From an uncultured Coriobacteriaceae bacterium (GTDB lineage: Bacteria > Actinomycetota > Coriobacteriia > Coriobacteriales > Atopobiaceae), in contig CACZCK010000014.1 of assembly GCA_902779675.1 (NCBI GenBank), forward strand, positions 26,193-90,192: a DNA stretch of 64,000 nt. The letters run 5' to 3'. Below, in pieces: positions 10,664 through 21,762 of the stretch. A program made the position numbers and the translations under genes. The notes under the pieces are model-generated. The model made no database searches and was not told the DNA's origin. It saw only the letters and a program-made list of their open reading frames with translations. Every line of letters starts with the position of its first letter. Position 1 is the stretch's first letter.

Positions 10664-10692
10664 CGCAGACCGCAGACAACACGGCATGCACG

Positions 10693-10716
10693 GGAGGCGT
10701 CCTTTGGGGCGCCTCC
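10693..10716 (+). terminator. Rho-independent terminator after hsp20
   Basis: The hairpin GGAGGCG...CGCCTCC is followed by TTCTTT, 29 bases after the hsp20 stop. Confidence 0.7.
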
Positions 10717-10748
10717 TTCTTTGCGTGCGTCCCGCAGGTGATGCTTCG

Positions 10749-10773
10749 CACAAAAGGGACAGTCCCTTTTGTG
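10749..10773. repeat. Dispersed palindrome family A, copy 2
   Basis: Perfect 11-base arms CACAAAAGGGA/TCCCTTTTGTG flank a CAG loop between convergent hsp20 and the WalJ-like gene. The outer arm bases differ from other copies but remain paired. Confidence 0.55.
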
Positions 10774-10780
10774 TGAGCTG

Positions 10781-11557
10781 CTACCAGATGACCAGCGGCT
10801 CGGCCCGGCTTCCCAGTAGCACCTCCGCACGGTCCTGCACGGCCTGCCTGAGGGCCTCGGCAGCCAGCTCGGGCAGGTTGTTCTTCTCGGAGATGTGCAT
10901 GCCCACCACGGTCTCGGTCTCGTCGGTAAGCAGCTGTGGCAATGCCTCCGCTGCCTGAACGTTGGAGAGGTGACCGCTGTTGCCGCCCACGCGCGCCTTG
11001 AGGAAGGGCGGATAGGGACCGGTGGCCAGCATGTGCGGGTCGTGGTTGGCCTCTATGCCCAGCACGCGGCAGCCGCGGAGCGCCTGCAGTGCGGGCTGGG
11101 TGAGGTAGCCCGTGTCGGTGGCCCAGGCGATGGCGTCGGCCACCTTGCCCTGCTCGCGCACTTCGAAGCGGAAGCACATGGGGTCGGACACGTCGTGGGA
11201 GGTGGGGAAGGCCTGTATGCTCATGCCGCCCAGCTCGAGGCTGCAGCTATGGCTCACACAAGTGAAGGGCAGGCGTTCGAGATGCGTGCGGGCGGTTGCC
11301 GTGCCCTGGGTGGCGTAGAGGGGGCCGTCAAAGTGCTTGGCGATTACGGAGAGCCCGCTGGTGTGGTCGCTGTGCTCGTGGGTCACCAGCACCGCGCACA
11401 CGCGGCTCAGATCGCACGACACCAACTCGGCCCGGCGGTGCAGCTCGCGCCGCGAGAGGCCACAGTCTACCAGCACCGAACCGGTGGGCCCCTCCACTAC
11501 GGCGGCGTTGCCCTTGGACCCGCTGGCCAGTATGAACAGGTGCATGCGAGGCGTCAT
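10781..11557 (-). CDS. Metallo-beta-lactamase-fold hydrolase, WalJ/YycJ-like
   Basis: The protein has 258 residues, and GGAGG precedes the ATG. The fold begins at LFILASGSKGNAAVVE, and the metal motif HxHxDH is seen as THEHSDH near residue 60, with further ligands ASSH-type residues (SHDVSDPMCFRFE, WATDTGY, EANHD). The order and spacing match the WalJ/YycJ group, reported as exonuclease-like proteins linked to cell-wall two-component systems in Firmicutes. No walRK genes are adjacent here, so that role is not supported by context. It is convergent with hsp20. Confidence 0.85.
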   Translation of the reverse strand: MTPRMHLFILASGSKGNAAVVEGPTGSVLVDCGLSRRELHRRAELVSCDLSRVCAVLVTHEHSDHTSGLSVIAKHFDGPLYATQGTATARTHLERLPFTCVSHSCSLELGGMSIQAFPTSHDVSDPMCFRFEVREQGKVADAIAWATDTGYLTQPALQALRGCRVLGIEANHDPHMLATGPYPPFLKARVGGNSGHLSNVQAAEALPQLLTDETETVVGMHISEKNNLPELAAEALRQAVQDRAEVLLGSRAEPLVIW

Positions 11558-11696
11558 GTGCCCTCCTCGGTCGACGACCCGCTTAGGGTATCACGTTGCC
11601 GCGACGGCAACGGCGTGCTGGCGGGTGCCCGCCGCGCATGGCGGTGGGGGCATCTGGTACCATCCATCAGACAGGAGCGAGAGCAAGGAGGCGCGC

Positions 11697-13208
11697 GTGC
11701 CGAGCGTCATGCGCAGATATGCAGGTGGCGAGGGTCGTTTTGAGCGTCCCTCGGGCAAGGGAGACCCAGATCTGGGCGGTCCGGTGGTGCTGATGGTGTC
11801 GGGCGGCGCCGACTCGACGGCGCTGCTGGTGTTGGCTGCCACCTCCAAGCTCGACATCGACGACGGTCGCGGCACGGCGCGTATCGCACGCGAGCGCCTG
11901 CATGTGCTTCACGTCAACCACTGCCTGCGCGGGCTTGACGCCGAGGAGGACGAGGAGTTTGTCCGCGAGCTGGCCGATCGCTATGGCATTCCCTGCACCG
12001 TGCGTCGTGTGGACGTGGCTGCCCTTGCGCGCGAGCGTGGTGAGGCGGCCTTGGGTAACGTGGAGAACGCGGGGCGCGAGGTGCGCTATGCCGCTGCGGC
12101 AGAGCTCGCCAACCAATTGGCCGAGCAGGCGGGGTTGCCGCGCTCGTCGGCGCGCATCCTCACCGCGCACACTGCCGACGACCGCGCCGAGACCTTCTTC
12201 ATGAACGCCATCCGGGGTACGGGCCCGTCGGGCCTCTCGTCTATCCCGCGACGCCGCAACCGCATCGTGCGCCCACTCATCGACATGACCCATGACCAGC
12301 TGTGCGACCTGCTGCGTATGCGCGGCATCGTGTGGCGCGAGGACGACACCAACCACGACACGCGCTATCTGCGCGCTTACGTGCGTCACGAGATCATGCC
12401 CGTGGCGCGGCGTCGCAACCAGCGCGTCTCGGCAAGCCTTGCCACTACCTGCGACATCCTGTCGGACGAGGACGCATTCCTCAATCAGCTGGCCTCCAAG
12501 GCCTATCGCGACCTGGTGCGCCGCGAGGGCGAGGGCATGGTGGCCCTCGACGCGGCGCGTCTGGCGGCCAGCGAGGTGGCGCTTGCCCGCCGCGTGGTGC
12601 GCAAGGCGCTGCTGGCCATCTGCCCTGGTGCTCGGCTCGAGGCGCGCCATGTGGCGCAGGTGCTCATGCTGGTGGCTGCGGGCCACGGCTCATGCACGGT
12701 GCCCGTCGACGTGGACGTACGTGTGGAGTTTGGCCTGCTCATCGTGCGCGCGAGCGGTTCTGAGCATACGGGCGTCTCGTCGTGGTTGGAGGTGCCGGGC
12801 CGCCTCGCGCTGGATGCCGGACGCGCGCTGGTAGCGCGACTGGTGGGGGTGCCCGCCGGCTCGCGCGCGCCCGACGTGGCTCGCGCGCATGGCCGCGAGT
12901 GGGAAGAGCAGTCGGTGCTGCTCGATGCGACCGCCTCGGGTGTGGACCCGGTGCAGGGCGGCAGGCTGTGGGTCGACGCCGTACAGCCGGGAGACGTGTT
13001 GTGCCCCCTCGGCATGCACGGCCAGTCCAAGAAGCTCTCCGACCTGCTGGCTGAGGCACACGTGCCCGTGGCCGAGCGCGCCGAAGTGCCGGTGGTGCGT
13101 ACCTCTGCGACGGGTGCGGTGGTCTGGGTGGCGGGCATCCGCGCCGATGAGCGCGCCCGTGTCACGGCCGACACGCGCGTCATGCTCGAGCTCACCCTCG
13201 AGGCCTAG
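11697..13208 (+). CDS. tilS: tRNA(Ile)-lysidine synthetase TilS
   Basis: The protein has 503 residues. A GTG start at 11697 is chosen because AAGGAGG lies five bases upstream; an ATG four codons later is possible. The PP-loop SGGADST is at 35-41, followed by the HVNHCLRG and TAHTADDRAETFFMN motifs of the ATPase domain. C-terminal substrate-binding domains follow (GDVLCPLGMHGQSKKLSDLLAEAHVP is typical). The enzyme converts C34 of the AUA-reading tRNA(Ile) to lysidine and is essential. It leads the conserved tilS-hpt-ftsH order. Confidence 0.95.
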   Translation: MPSVMRRYAGGEGRFERPSGKGDPDLGGPVVLMVSGGADSTALLVLAATSKLDIDDGRGTARIARERLHVLHVNHCLRGLDAEEDEEFVRELADRYGIPCTVRRVDVAALARERGEAALGNVENAGREVRYAAAAELANQLAEQAGLPRSSARILTAHTADDRAETFFMNAIRGTGPSGLSSIPRRRNRIVRPLIDMTHDQLCDLLRMRGIVWREDDTNHDTRYLRAYVRHEIMPVARRRNQRVSASLATTCDILSDEDAFLNQLASKAYRDLVRREGEGMVALDAARLAASEVALARRVVRKALLAICPGARLEARHVAQVLMLVAAGHGSCTVPVDVDVRVEFGLLIVRASGSEHTGVSSWLEVPGRLALDAGRALVARLVGVPAGSRAPDVARAHGREWEEQSVLLDATASGVDPVQGGRLWVDAVQPGDVLCPLGMHGQSKKLSDLLAEAHVPVAERAEVPVVRTSATGAVVWVAGIRADERARVTADTRVMLELTLEA

Positions 13209-13212
13209 CCGT

Positions 13213-13247
13213 ATTGACTCAAAGGGGAGTATCCCTTCTGAGTCAAT
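13213..13247. repeat. Dispersed palindrome family A, copy 3
   Basis: Arms ATTGACTCA/TGAGTCAAT enclose AAGGGGAGTATCCCTTC between tilS and hpt, five bases after the tilS stop. It is nearly identical to copy 1 in reverse complement. Confidence 0.6.
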
Positions 13248-13359
13248 CGTTCCCATCTGTCGCATTGGTGCCGACGCCCCTGCGTGGCCTGTGACCTCTG
13301 GCCTTGCGATACAATAAGAGGTTGTGGGAAAGCGTAGCAAGACCTGGCGAGGAGGCCGC

Positions 13360-13911
13360 ATGAGCGAGCAGCTGCATCCCGACATCGAGAGCATCGTCCT
13401 GAGCGAGCAGGACATCAAGGACATCGTCGCACGTCTGGGTGCCGAGATCTCCATCGACTATGCCGACAAGAACCCGCTGATCGTGGCTGTTCTGCGCGGC
13501 GCGTTTGTTTTCATGGCCGACCTCGTGCGCGCCGTCACCGTGCCCTGCACGGTCGATTTCATGGCCGTCTCCAGCTACGGCACGGGCGTCAAGAGTTCGG
13601 GTGAGGTGCGCATCGTCAAGGACCTCGACACCAAGATCGAGGGCCGTCATGTGATCATCGCTGAGGACATCCTCGACTCTGGCCTCACCCTGTCGTACCT
13701 GATGCGCCTGCTGGAGGAGCGCCACCCGGCCTCCATCCGCATCTGCGCCTTCTCCGTCAAGGACGTGCCGGGCAAGAAGCCGGCCGTGGCCCCCACCTAT
13801 GTGGGCACCCACGTGGCCGACAACTTTATTGTGGGCTACGGCCTCGACTACGCCGAGCACTACCGCAACCTGCCCTACGTGGGCATTCTCAAGCCCGAGG
13901 TGTACAGCTAG
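13360..13911 (+). CDS. hpt: Hypoxanthine phosphoribosyltransferase
   Basis: The protein has 183 residues. The ATG at 13360 follows GAGGAGG. The PRPP-binding loop is seen as VIIAEDILDSGLTLSYL, and the N-terminal AVLRGAFVFMADLVR and C-terminal VGYGLDYAEHYRNLPYVGIL are typical of Hpt. It salvages hypoxanthine (and guanine) to nucleotides using PRPP. Lying between tilS and ftsH is the standard bacterial arrangement. Confidence 0.96.
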   Translation: MSEQLHPDIESIVLSEQDIKDIVARLGAEISIDYADKNPLIVAVLRGAFVFMADLVRAVTVPCTVDFMAVSSYGTGVKSSGEVRIVKDLDTKIEGRHVIIAEDILDSGLTLSYLMRLLEERHPASIRICAFSVKDVPGKKPAVAPTYVGTHVADNFIVGYGLDYAEHYRNLPYVGILKPEVYS

Positions 13912-14001
13912 GCGCACGCGCGCCATCGGTCGCGCATGTGGGCTCCGCGTGCGCGCATCCCGTCCCCCGCGGGCGGGCCAACCAAGCAAGGAGATAGCTT
14001 C

Positions 14002-15939
<1,938 letters not shown>

Positions 15940-15969
15940 CCGGCGACTAGGAGCTCCCTAAGGAAGCAT

Positions 15970-16003
15970 GCCACGGAACGGTCCTCCGCTCCGTGGCTTT
16001 TTC
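15970..16003 (+). terminator. Rho-independent terminator after ftsH
   Basis: GCCACGGA/TCCGTGGC forms the stem, followed by a T-rich run (TTTTTCTTCTTC). Confidence 0.85.
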
Positions 16004-16110
16004 TTCTTCTCTGGGCCTTCGCGCCACAGGCGCCGACTCTTTCACAGGTGCGAAACCACGCCACGACGCTCCGCGCGTACAATGGCAACACACATCGAGA
16101 GGAGCTTTCC

Positions 16111-17295
16111 ATGGCCATCAACGAGAAGAGCTACGCATACGGCGCGGCAAAGTCGTCCATCCGCGAGATTGCCGCATACGGCGCGGCGCGCAAGGCGCAG
16201 GTTGGCGCCGAGAACGTCTACGACTTCAGTCTCGGCAACCCCTCCATTCCCGCGCCCGATGCCGTGCGCGCGTCGCTCGCCCGCAGCCTCGAGCTGCCGC
16301 CCACGCAGCTGCACGGATACACCCCGGCTGCTGGCCTGCCCTCCGCGCGCGAGGCCGTGGCCAAGTCGCTCAACCGTCGCTTTGGCACCTCCTACGGCCC
16401 TGGCGACCTGTACCTGACCTGCGGAGCCGCCGCATCGCTTTCCATCAGCTTCCATGCGCTGGTCAACCCCGGCGACGAGGTCATCGTGATCGCGCCGTAC
16501 TTCCCCGAGTACCGCGTGTGGATCGAAACCTCCGGGGCCACCTGCGTCGAGGTCATGGCCGACACCGCCACGTTCCAGATCGATACCGAGGCCGTGGCTG
16601 CCGCCATCAACGAGCACACCAAGGCCGTGGTCATCAACTCGCCCAACAACCCGGTGGGCTCGGTCTACTCGGCCGCCAACCTGCAGGCGCTAGCCGACGT
16701 GCTTCATGGGCGCGAGGCCGAGCTGGGCACCAGCATCTACCTCATTGCCGACGAGCCCTACCGTGAGATCGTGTACGGCGACGACGTGCCGTGGGTGCCG
16801 TCCATCTATGACCGCACGATCGTGTGCTACTCCTACTCCAAGAGCCTCAGCCTGCCGGGCGAGCGCATAGGCTGGGTGCTGGTGCCCGACACCAACCCCG
16901 ACCACGACTCGCTGGTGCTGGCCGTTGCCGGCGCCGGCCGCAAGCTGGGCTTCGTGTGCGCCCCGGCCATCTTCCAGCGCGTGCTCATGGACTGCGTAGA
17001 CGAGCCGAGCGACGTGGAGGCCTATGCCCGCAACCGCGTGGCGCTGACCGAGGGCCTGAGCAAGTTGGGCTACGAGTACATTGAGCCGCAGGGTGCCTTC
17101 TACCTGTGGGTCAAGGCGCTCGAGCCCGACGCCGAGGCGTTCTTTGAGAAGTGCAAGGAGCTCGACCTGCTGCCCGTGCCGTCCGACAGCTTTGGCTGCC
17201 CGGGCTGGATCCGCATCGGCTACTGCGTGAGCTACGAGACCATCGTCAACTCCATGCCCGCATGGGCCAAGCTCAAGGCCCAGTACGAGGCTTAG
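16111..17295 (+). CDS. Pyridoxal-phosphate aminotransferase, class I/II
   Basis: The protein has 394 residues, normal for fold type I aminotransferases. The ATG at 16111 follows GAGAGGA. Landmarks: FSLGNPSIPAPDAVR, YTPAAGLPSAREAVA, NSPNNPVGSVYS, LIADEPYREIVYGD, and the PLP-lysine in CYSYSKSLSLPGERIGW. The amino-acid substrate cannot be read from the sequence; aspartate, alanine or aromatic acids are all possible. It is monocistronic with a hairpin terminator downstream. A TACAAT at 16078 may be its -10 box. Confidence 0.88.
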   Translation: MAINEKSYAYGAAKSSIREIAAYGAARKAQVGAENVYDFSLGNPSIPAPDAVRASLARSLELPPTQLHGYTPAAGLPSAREAVAKSLNRRFGTSYGPGDLYLTCGAAASLSISFHALVNPGDEVIVIAPYFPEYRVWIETSGATCVEVMADTATFQIDTEAVAAAINEHTKAVVINSPNNPVGSVYSAANLQALADVLHGREAELGTSIYLIADEPYREIVYGDDVPWVPSIYDRTIVCYSYSKSLSLPGERIGWVLVPDTNPDHDSLVLAVAGAGRKLGFVCAPAIFQRVLMDCVDEPSDVEAYARNRVALTEGLSKLGYEYIEPQGAFYLWVKALEPDAEAFFEKCKELDLLPVPSDSFGCPGWIRIGYCVSYETIVNSMPAWAKLKAQYEA

Positions 17296-17317
17296 GGTCC
17301 GCAAAATGTCCGTGCCA

Positions 17318-17359
17318 GGGGCGCCCTCGTCGGGACGGCTGTTCTGACGAGGGCGCCCC
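17318..17359 (+). terminator. Terminator after the aminotransferase
   Basis: Fourteen-base perfect arms (GGGGCGCCCTCGTC and complement) with a 14-base loop, followed by TTCT. Confidence 0.75.
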
Positions 17360-17466
17360 TTCTGCATGGCTCTTTGTCGTACACTGCTGTGCGAGCGACC
17401 CGCACCAATGGGGCTGCCCCTTTTGGCACGAGCAGCCCGGACTCGCACAACCCGAAGGAGTAGGCG

Positions 17467-18267
17467 ATGCTGCACTTGGCCTGCGACACCCATACCCACA
17501 CCACGTTCTCGCGCCACGCATACTCCACCGTTGAGGAGAACGTGCGCGCGGCGGCCGAGTTGCTCTTTGAGCTGCTGGGTGTGACGGATCACTTTTCTCC
17601 GATGGTGCATCCCGAGGTGCAGACAGGGGTCGACCTACGCGACTACCAGCATTTTCTCAATTTTGAGGTGTGGCCAAAGACATGGCATGGGGTGCGGCTC
17701 ATGCATGGCTGCGAAGCTGACATCGTGGATCTCGAGGGACATCTGTACGGCTGGGACATGCCGGTGGATCGCGGATTGGGCGGGCCTTATGCCTGGCGCG
17801 ACACGCTGCAGGAGGCGGTGTTCCGCGACTGCGACTACGTGATTGCCAGCGTGCACGCGCATGCCTGGGCCGAAGGCGCCACGCGCGAGCAGGTCACGCA
17901 GATGTATATCCACGCGCTCGAGCACCCCAAGGTGCTCATCCTGGGGCACATCGGCCGTTCCGGCTTGGACTTTGACGTGGACGAGGTCTGTGCCGCTGCC
18001 CGCGACCTGGGCAAGCTCATCGAGATCAACGAGAGCAGCCTGTACGGCCGCCATAACACCAGCGATCGCTGCCGTCATATTGCAAAGCGTTGCATGGCGG
18101 TGGGCTGCATGGTGTCCACGGGCTCCGACGCGCATATCTCGCACGACGTGGCGCGCCTGGACCACACGCGCGAGCTGCTCGAGAGCATGGGCTTCTCTGC
18201 GCGGCTCGTTGCTACGCGCGATGCCGAGACGTTCCTGGGCGTGTGCGAGGCTGCGGTCGCCAAGTAG
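17467..18267 (+). CDS. PHP-domain phosphoesterase (YcdX-like)
   Basis: The protein has 266 residues; AAGGAG precedes the ATG. Metal motifs of the PHP superfamily are visible: DTHTHTTFSRHAYST at the N-terminus, HGCEADIVD in the middle, SVHAHAW, LGHIGR and GSDAHISHDVAR near the C-terminus. PHP enzymes of this size hydrolyse phosphate esters with a trinuclear metal centre. It is followed after 12 bases by a convergent exonuclease gene. Confidence 0.85.
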   Translation: MLHLACDTHTHTTFSRHAYSTVEENVRAAAELLFELLGVTDHFSPMVHPEVQTGVDLRDYQHFLNFEVWPKTWHGVRLMHGCEADIVDLEGHLYGWDMPVDRGLGGPYAWRDTLQEAVFRDCDYVIASVHAHAWAEGATREQVTQMYIHALEHPKVLILGHIGRSGLDFDVDEVCAAARDLGKLIEINESSLYGRHNTSDRCRHIAKRCMAVGCMVSTGSDAHISHDVARLDHTRELLESMGFSARLVATRDAETFLGVCEAAVAK

Positions 18268-18279
18268 GTCCGTCGCCCC

Positions 18280-19077
18280 CTACAGCTCGATGGAGAGACC
18301 CACCGGGCAGTGGTCGCTGCCAAAGACCTCGTTGTAGATGTAGGCGCCAGTGACCTGGCTGGCCACGCGGTCGCTCACCAAGAAGTAATCGATGCGCCAA
18401 CCGGTGTTGCGCTCGCGCGCACGGCCGCGGTAGCTCCACCAGCTGTAGGCTCCCTCCAGCTCGGGGAAGCGCGCACGGAAGGTATCGGTAAAGCCAGCGT
18501 CCAGCAGCTTGCCAAAGCTCTCGCGCTCCTCGTCCGAGAAGCCGGGGTTCTCGTGGTTGGTCTTGGGGTTCTTGAGGTCGATCTCCTCGTGGGCCACGTT
18601 GAAGTCGCCGCAGGTGACCACGGGCTTGTCGGCGTCGAGTTCGCGCAGGAAGTCGCGGTAGCGGGCGTCCCATGTCAGGCGCGTCTCGATGCGGCGCAGT
18701 CCGTCCTGGGCGTTAGGGGTGTAAACGTCCACGAACCAGTAGGAGGGAAACTCGAGCGCGCAGACGCGGCCCTCGTCGTCTGCCACCTCGCAGCCAATCT
18801 GCCGGATGACCTGCAGTGGCTCCTCGCGGCTCCACACGGCCGTGCCCGAGTAGCCCTTGCGGTCGGCGTAGTTCCACGTCTGGTGGTACCCCTCAAACTG
18901 GATGTCCTTGAGCTTGGCGCGTTGGTCGTCCTGCAGCTTGGTCTCCTGGATGGCAAAGACGTCGGCGTCGAACTGCGCAAAGATCTGCGGGAACGACGGG
19001 TCCTTCTTGAGCGTGGCACGCAGGCCGTTGACGTTCCAGGAAACGAGGCGCAGCTCGCGGGTGGTGGCGTTGGGCAT
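18280..19077 (-). CDS. xth: Exonuclease III / AP endonuclease
   Basis: The protein has 265 residues with AAGGAG before the ATG. The family motifs are present: LVSWNVNGLRA, AIQETKLQ (metal-binding Glu), VVTCGDFNVAHEEIDL, WRIDYFLVSDR and the terminal GSDHCPVG with the catalytic His. It cuts DNA at abasic sites and trims 3' ends in base-excision repair. It stands alone on the minus strand. Confidence 0.95.
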   Translation of the reverse strand: MPNATTRELRLVSWNVNGLRATLKKDPSFPQIFAQFDADVFAIQETKLQDDQRAKLKDIQFEGYHQTWNYADRKGYSGTAVWSREEPLQVIRQIGCEVADDEGRVCALEFPSYWFVDVYTPNAQDGLRRIETRLTWDARYRDFLRELDADKPVVTCGDFNVAHEEIDLKNPKTNHENPGFSDEERESFGKLLDAGFTDTFRARFPELEGAYSWWSYRGRARERNTGWRIDYFLVSDRVASQVTGAYIYNEVFGSDHCPVGLSIEL

Positions 19078-19199
19078 GGGGGCTCCTTGCGTAGCGGTTG
19101 ACCATGCAAGTATATCCGAGGGTGCAGCGCATCCATAGTGCCAGGCTCGGGTCTGGCATCGAGCCCGAAAGGCGTTTGCGGAGAGCAGGGCATCATTTA

Positions 19200-19349
19200 G
19201 TTCAAGAAACTCCGTTAGTGTGTCAACTCTCTTGGCGGGATGCCGATGGCGTGGACTAGCCCTAACAAAACCGCAGGTGAATCAATATCAATATTTGAAT
19301 AAATAGCTGATTGCGCGATCTCATTACACACTAACGGAGTTTCTTGAAC
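19200..19349. repeat. 150-bp element with perfect 24-bp inverted ends (MITE-like)
   Basis: The left end (19200-19223, beginning GTTCAAGAAACTCCG) is the exact reverse complement of the right end (19326-19349). The 102-base interior is AT-rich (ATCAATATCAATATTTG) in contrast to its surroundings and holds no plausible gene. No clear target duplication flanks it (left TTTA, right ACTT). This fills most of the 336-base gap 19078-19413 between two leftward genes. It could be a non-autonomous transposable element or a structured RNA; no transposase with such ends is in this window. Confidence 0.6.
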
Positions 19350-19413
19350 ACTTTTTGCCCGTGTCACCCAGGAGACCAGCCGTTATGGGTTTGCAGGAGC
19401 GCTGTCTGTACGT

Positions 19414-20337
19414 CTACATCCCAGCAAAATCCAGCACCCGCGGCAGCTCGTCGACGAGCTGCGCGTGACCCATGGCGTAGGCGCGCTGCAGCCGCGTGGT
19501 GTCGAGCGTGCCGTTGCTCACGGGCATCTCGTTGGGGCGCACGACTAGGGCGCGACCCTCGCGTTCCAGCTGTGCGATTCGGTCGAGCTCGGCGTTGTAG
19601 CGTTCGGGCCTGGTCAGCGTCGCCTCAAGCACGTGGGGCCAGCGGGCCAGCAGGCGGCCGTACACGGCTCGTTCGACGGCCGAGACGGGCTTCTTGCGGT
19701 ACCCGGCTGGCCGGGTGGCCAGCATCACAAAGCGTTCATAGCCATCCATCTCGGCCAGACGCAGTGGCAGCCCTGCACCGATGCCCAGCCCGCCGTCAAA
19801 GAACGTCCGTCCGTCCAGGGGCAGAGGCTTCATGGCTACGGGGATGGTGGAGCTCGCGCGCACGCAGTTGATCATGCGCCAGACGTCGGGCATGTCATCC
19901 TTGGTGAAGGTGACCGTCTGGCCGGTGGCGGCCTCGAAGGCCTGGATGCGTATGCGTGCGGGGTTGGCGCAGAACGTGTCCCACGCAAAGCCGCAGAAGC
20001 CGTCGCGGATGCAGCCCTCGTAGAGGTAGTCCGCGTTAAAGTAGCCGCGTCCACGCAGGAAGCTGCCCATGCCGCCCACGGGCTCGTTGCCGTCTATGGC
20101 CAGGAAGGCCATGTGCACGCGCGTCTGGTCGCGTGAGACGTAGTTGATGGTGTGGCTCGCCCCGGCGGAGAGGCCGCAGACGTAGTCAAAGTAGATGCCC
20201 CGCTCGAGCAGTAGGTTGACCATGCCGGCAGTGTAGGCGCCGCGATACCCGCCTCCCTCGAAGACGAGTGCGCATCCGTGCACGTTGTTGACGACAGGCG
20301 CGTCAGGCGCGCCAGCGACAGGTGTTGCAGACTCCAT
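19414..20337 (-). CDS. Patatin-like phospholipase
   Basis: The protein has 307 residues. The ATG at 20337 follows GAGGGGA; a longer reading is possible but lacks a ribosome site. The oxyanion motif GGGYRG, nucleophile elbow GLSAG and catalytic Asp in FFDGGLG form the Ser-Asp dyad. The C-terminal third (YRKKPVSAVERAVYGRLL...) resembles the YjjU group of bacterial patatins rather than CBASS CapV. It probably hydrolyses lipid acyl chains in the cytoplasm. It is divergent from the two TIR genes and shares their roughly 170-base upstream region. Confidence 0.87.
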   Translation of the reverse strand: MESATPVAGAPDAPVVNNVHGCALVFEGGGYRGAYTAGMVNLLLERGIYFDYVCGLSAGASHTINYVSRDQTRVHMAFLAIDGNEPVGGMGSFLRGRGYFNADYLYEGCIRDGFCGFAWDTFCANPARIRIQAFEAATGQTVTFTKDDMPDVWRMINCVRASSTIPVAMKPLPLDGRTFFDGGLGIGAGLPLRLAEMDGYERFVMLATRPAGYRKKPVSAVERAVYGRLLARWPHVLEATLTRPERYNAELDRIAQLEREGRALVVRPNEMPVSNGTLDTTRLQRAYAMGHAQLVDELPRVLDFAGM

Positions 20338-20508
20338 GCGTGTCCCCTCAGACGTGGCCCTCACATGATGGTACACCCCTTCTGCCTATGTGTATTGCCA
20401 GTGCGGGCACCATGGCCGTTTGTCCGAGAGCCTACGGTATGCTCGCTTGGAGGCGTGGCGAGGGGACACGCTTGCGCCTCATAACTGATTCGCTGCAGCT
20501 ACGGGTGG

Positions 20509-21681
20509 GTGAGGCGCTTGTTCTTCATCAGTTACAAGAGTCAGGAGTTCGAGCAGGCGAGCGCCGTGAAGCGCACGCTCGAGGATGCCGGTATGCCCTG
20601 CTGGATGGCGCCCGACTCCATTGAGCCGGGCAGCGAGTACGGCAGGCAGATCACTGACGCCATCCGCAACTGCGATGCGCTCGTGCTGGTGCTCTCTGCG
20701 CTCTCACAGACGTCCATGCCCGTGCTCAGCGAGGTCGACCTGGCGATGTCGTTCAAGAAGACCGTCATCCCCTTTCATCTCGACGAGTCCGAGCTCACCG
20801 ATGCCTTCCTCTTCCGTCTGGGAATCTTCCAGCGTATCGAGGCTGCGCGTGACCTTGAGGACGCTTACGGCGACCTCGTCGAGCGCGCACGGAAGGTTCT
20901 CGAGGAGCGCGCAAAGGAGGATCCGACTCAGGTGGGGGACTCTCGTGGGTCCGCCTCGGCAGGCGGGCGGGCTATCGAGCGTCGACCAAAGGCATCCGTG
21001 CGCGCATCCGAGGGCGTGGCGCCTGGTGCAAGGACTAAGACGGCAGAGCCCGCGGACAAGGGGCAGCTTGCAAAGGGAACTGCCATCCTGTTTCTCTTGA
21101 TGATGGTTGCCTATGGCCTGTTCATGTGGCTGACGACGTTGGACGCTGCCTATGACATGTGGCAGACCTACGTTGCGGTGGGTCTTGCGCTGGTGCTGAA
21201 CAACGACTTCACAGTCGGTCTCTACCAGCTGTTTGCGCTGTGGGAGCAGGATACGACGGGGTGGCTTAGGCGTCTGCTGCAGTCACCGGCACGACCGCTG
21301 GTGGTGCTTGGGTTGACGGTGCCGGCTGCGATCGTTGCTGGTTACACCGATGCGACGGCCTCGGCATTGCCTGCCAACGCTGCGGCGACTGCGCTCATGG
21401 TGCTGGTGTTCTGCGTCTACATGGAGCTGAGCAAGCTGGTTGTCGCCAAGGCTCCGCTGCTTGCGAAGCGCATTGGCCAGGCAGCCGCATGCGCCGTCTT
21501 TGCGATAGTCAGCTTCGTGCTCATCATCCTGCTCAATCTGGAAGTCCGTGGCTTCTCGGTGATGCAGATTCTGAGCGTTATTGCGGTGACGCTGTGCATC
21601 GTGGCGTTTGGTGGGTTGCTGGCCTTGCCGTGCAATGCGGCATATCGGTATGCGAGGAAGCTTATCAGCAACAAGGGGTAG
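20509..21681 (+). CDS. TIR-domain multipass membrane protein
   Basis: The protein has 390 residues from GTG at 20509. A TTG three codons later would match the start of the paralog (FFISYKS), and neither has a strong ribosome site. The TIR domain (about 3-130) shows FFISYKSQE, CWMAPDSIEPGSEY and TSMPVLSEVDLAMS with Glu75 at the catalytic position of TIR NADases. A charged linker (130-190) leads to about six membrane segments to the C-terminus. The following gene is a shorter paralog. The pair probably works together; NAD cleavage or second-messenger production is inferred from the family. Confidence 0.75.
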   Translation: MRRLFFISYKSQEFEQASAVKRTLEDAGMPCWMAPDSIEPGSEYGRQITDAIRNCDALVLVLSALSQTSMPVLSEVDLAMSFKKTVIPFHLDESELTDAFLFRLGIFQRIEAARDLEDAYGDLVERARKVLEERAKEDPTQVGDSRGSASAGGRAIERRPKASVRASEGVAPGARTKTAEPADKGQLAKGTAILFLLMMVAYGLFMWLTTLDAAYDMWQTYVAVGLALVLNNDFTVGLYQLFALWEQDTTGWLRRLLQSPARPLVVLGLTVPAAIVAGYTDATASALPANAAATALMVLVFCVYMELSKLVVAKAPLLAKRIGQAAACAVFAIVSFVLIILLNLEVRGFSVMQILSVIAVTLCIVAFGGLLALPCNAAYRYARKLISNKG

Positions 21682-21762
21682 TTACCTGGCGTTCTGCTCG
21701 CCTGACGGACGAGGGGCAGACGTACCGAACGGCTACACGATAGGCTATTGGAGGGGGAGCCC

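Noticed and set aside
19200..19349. Simple rho-independent terminator
   Set aside because: The arms are separated by 102 bases and there is no directional T tract at the stem base typical of terminators.
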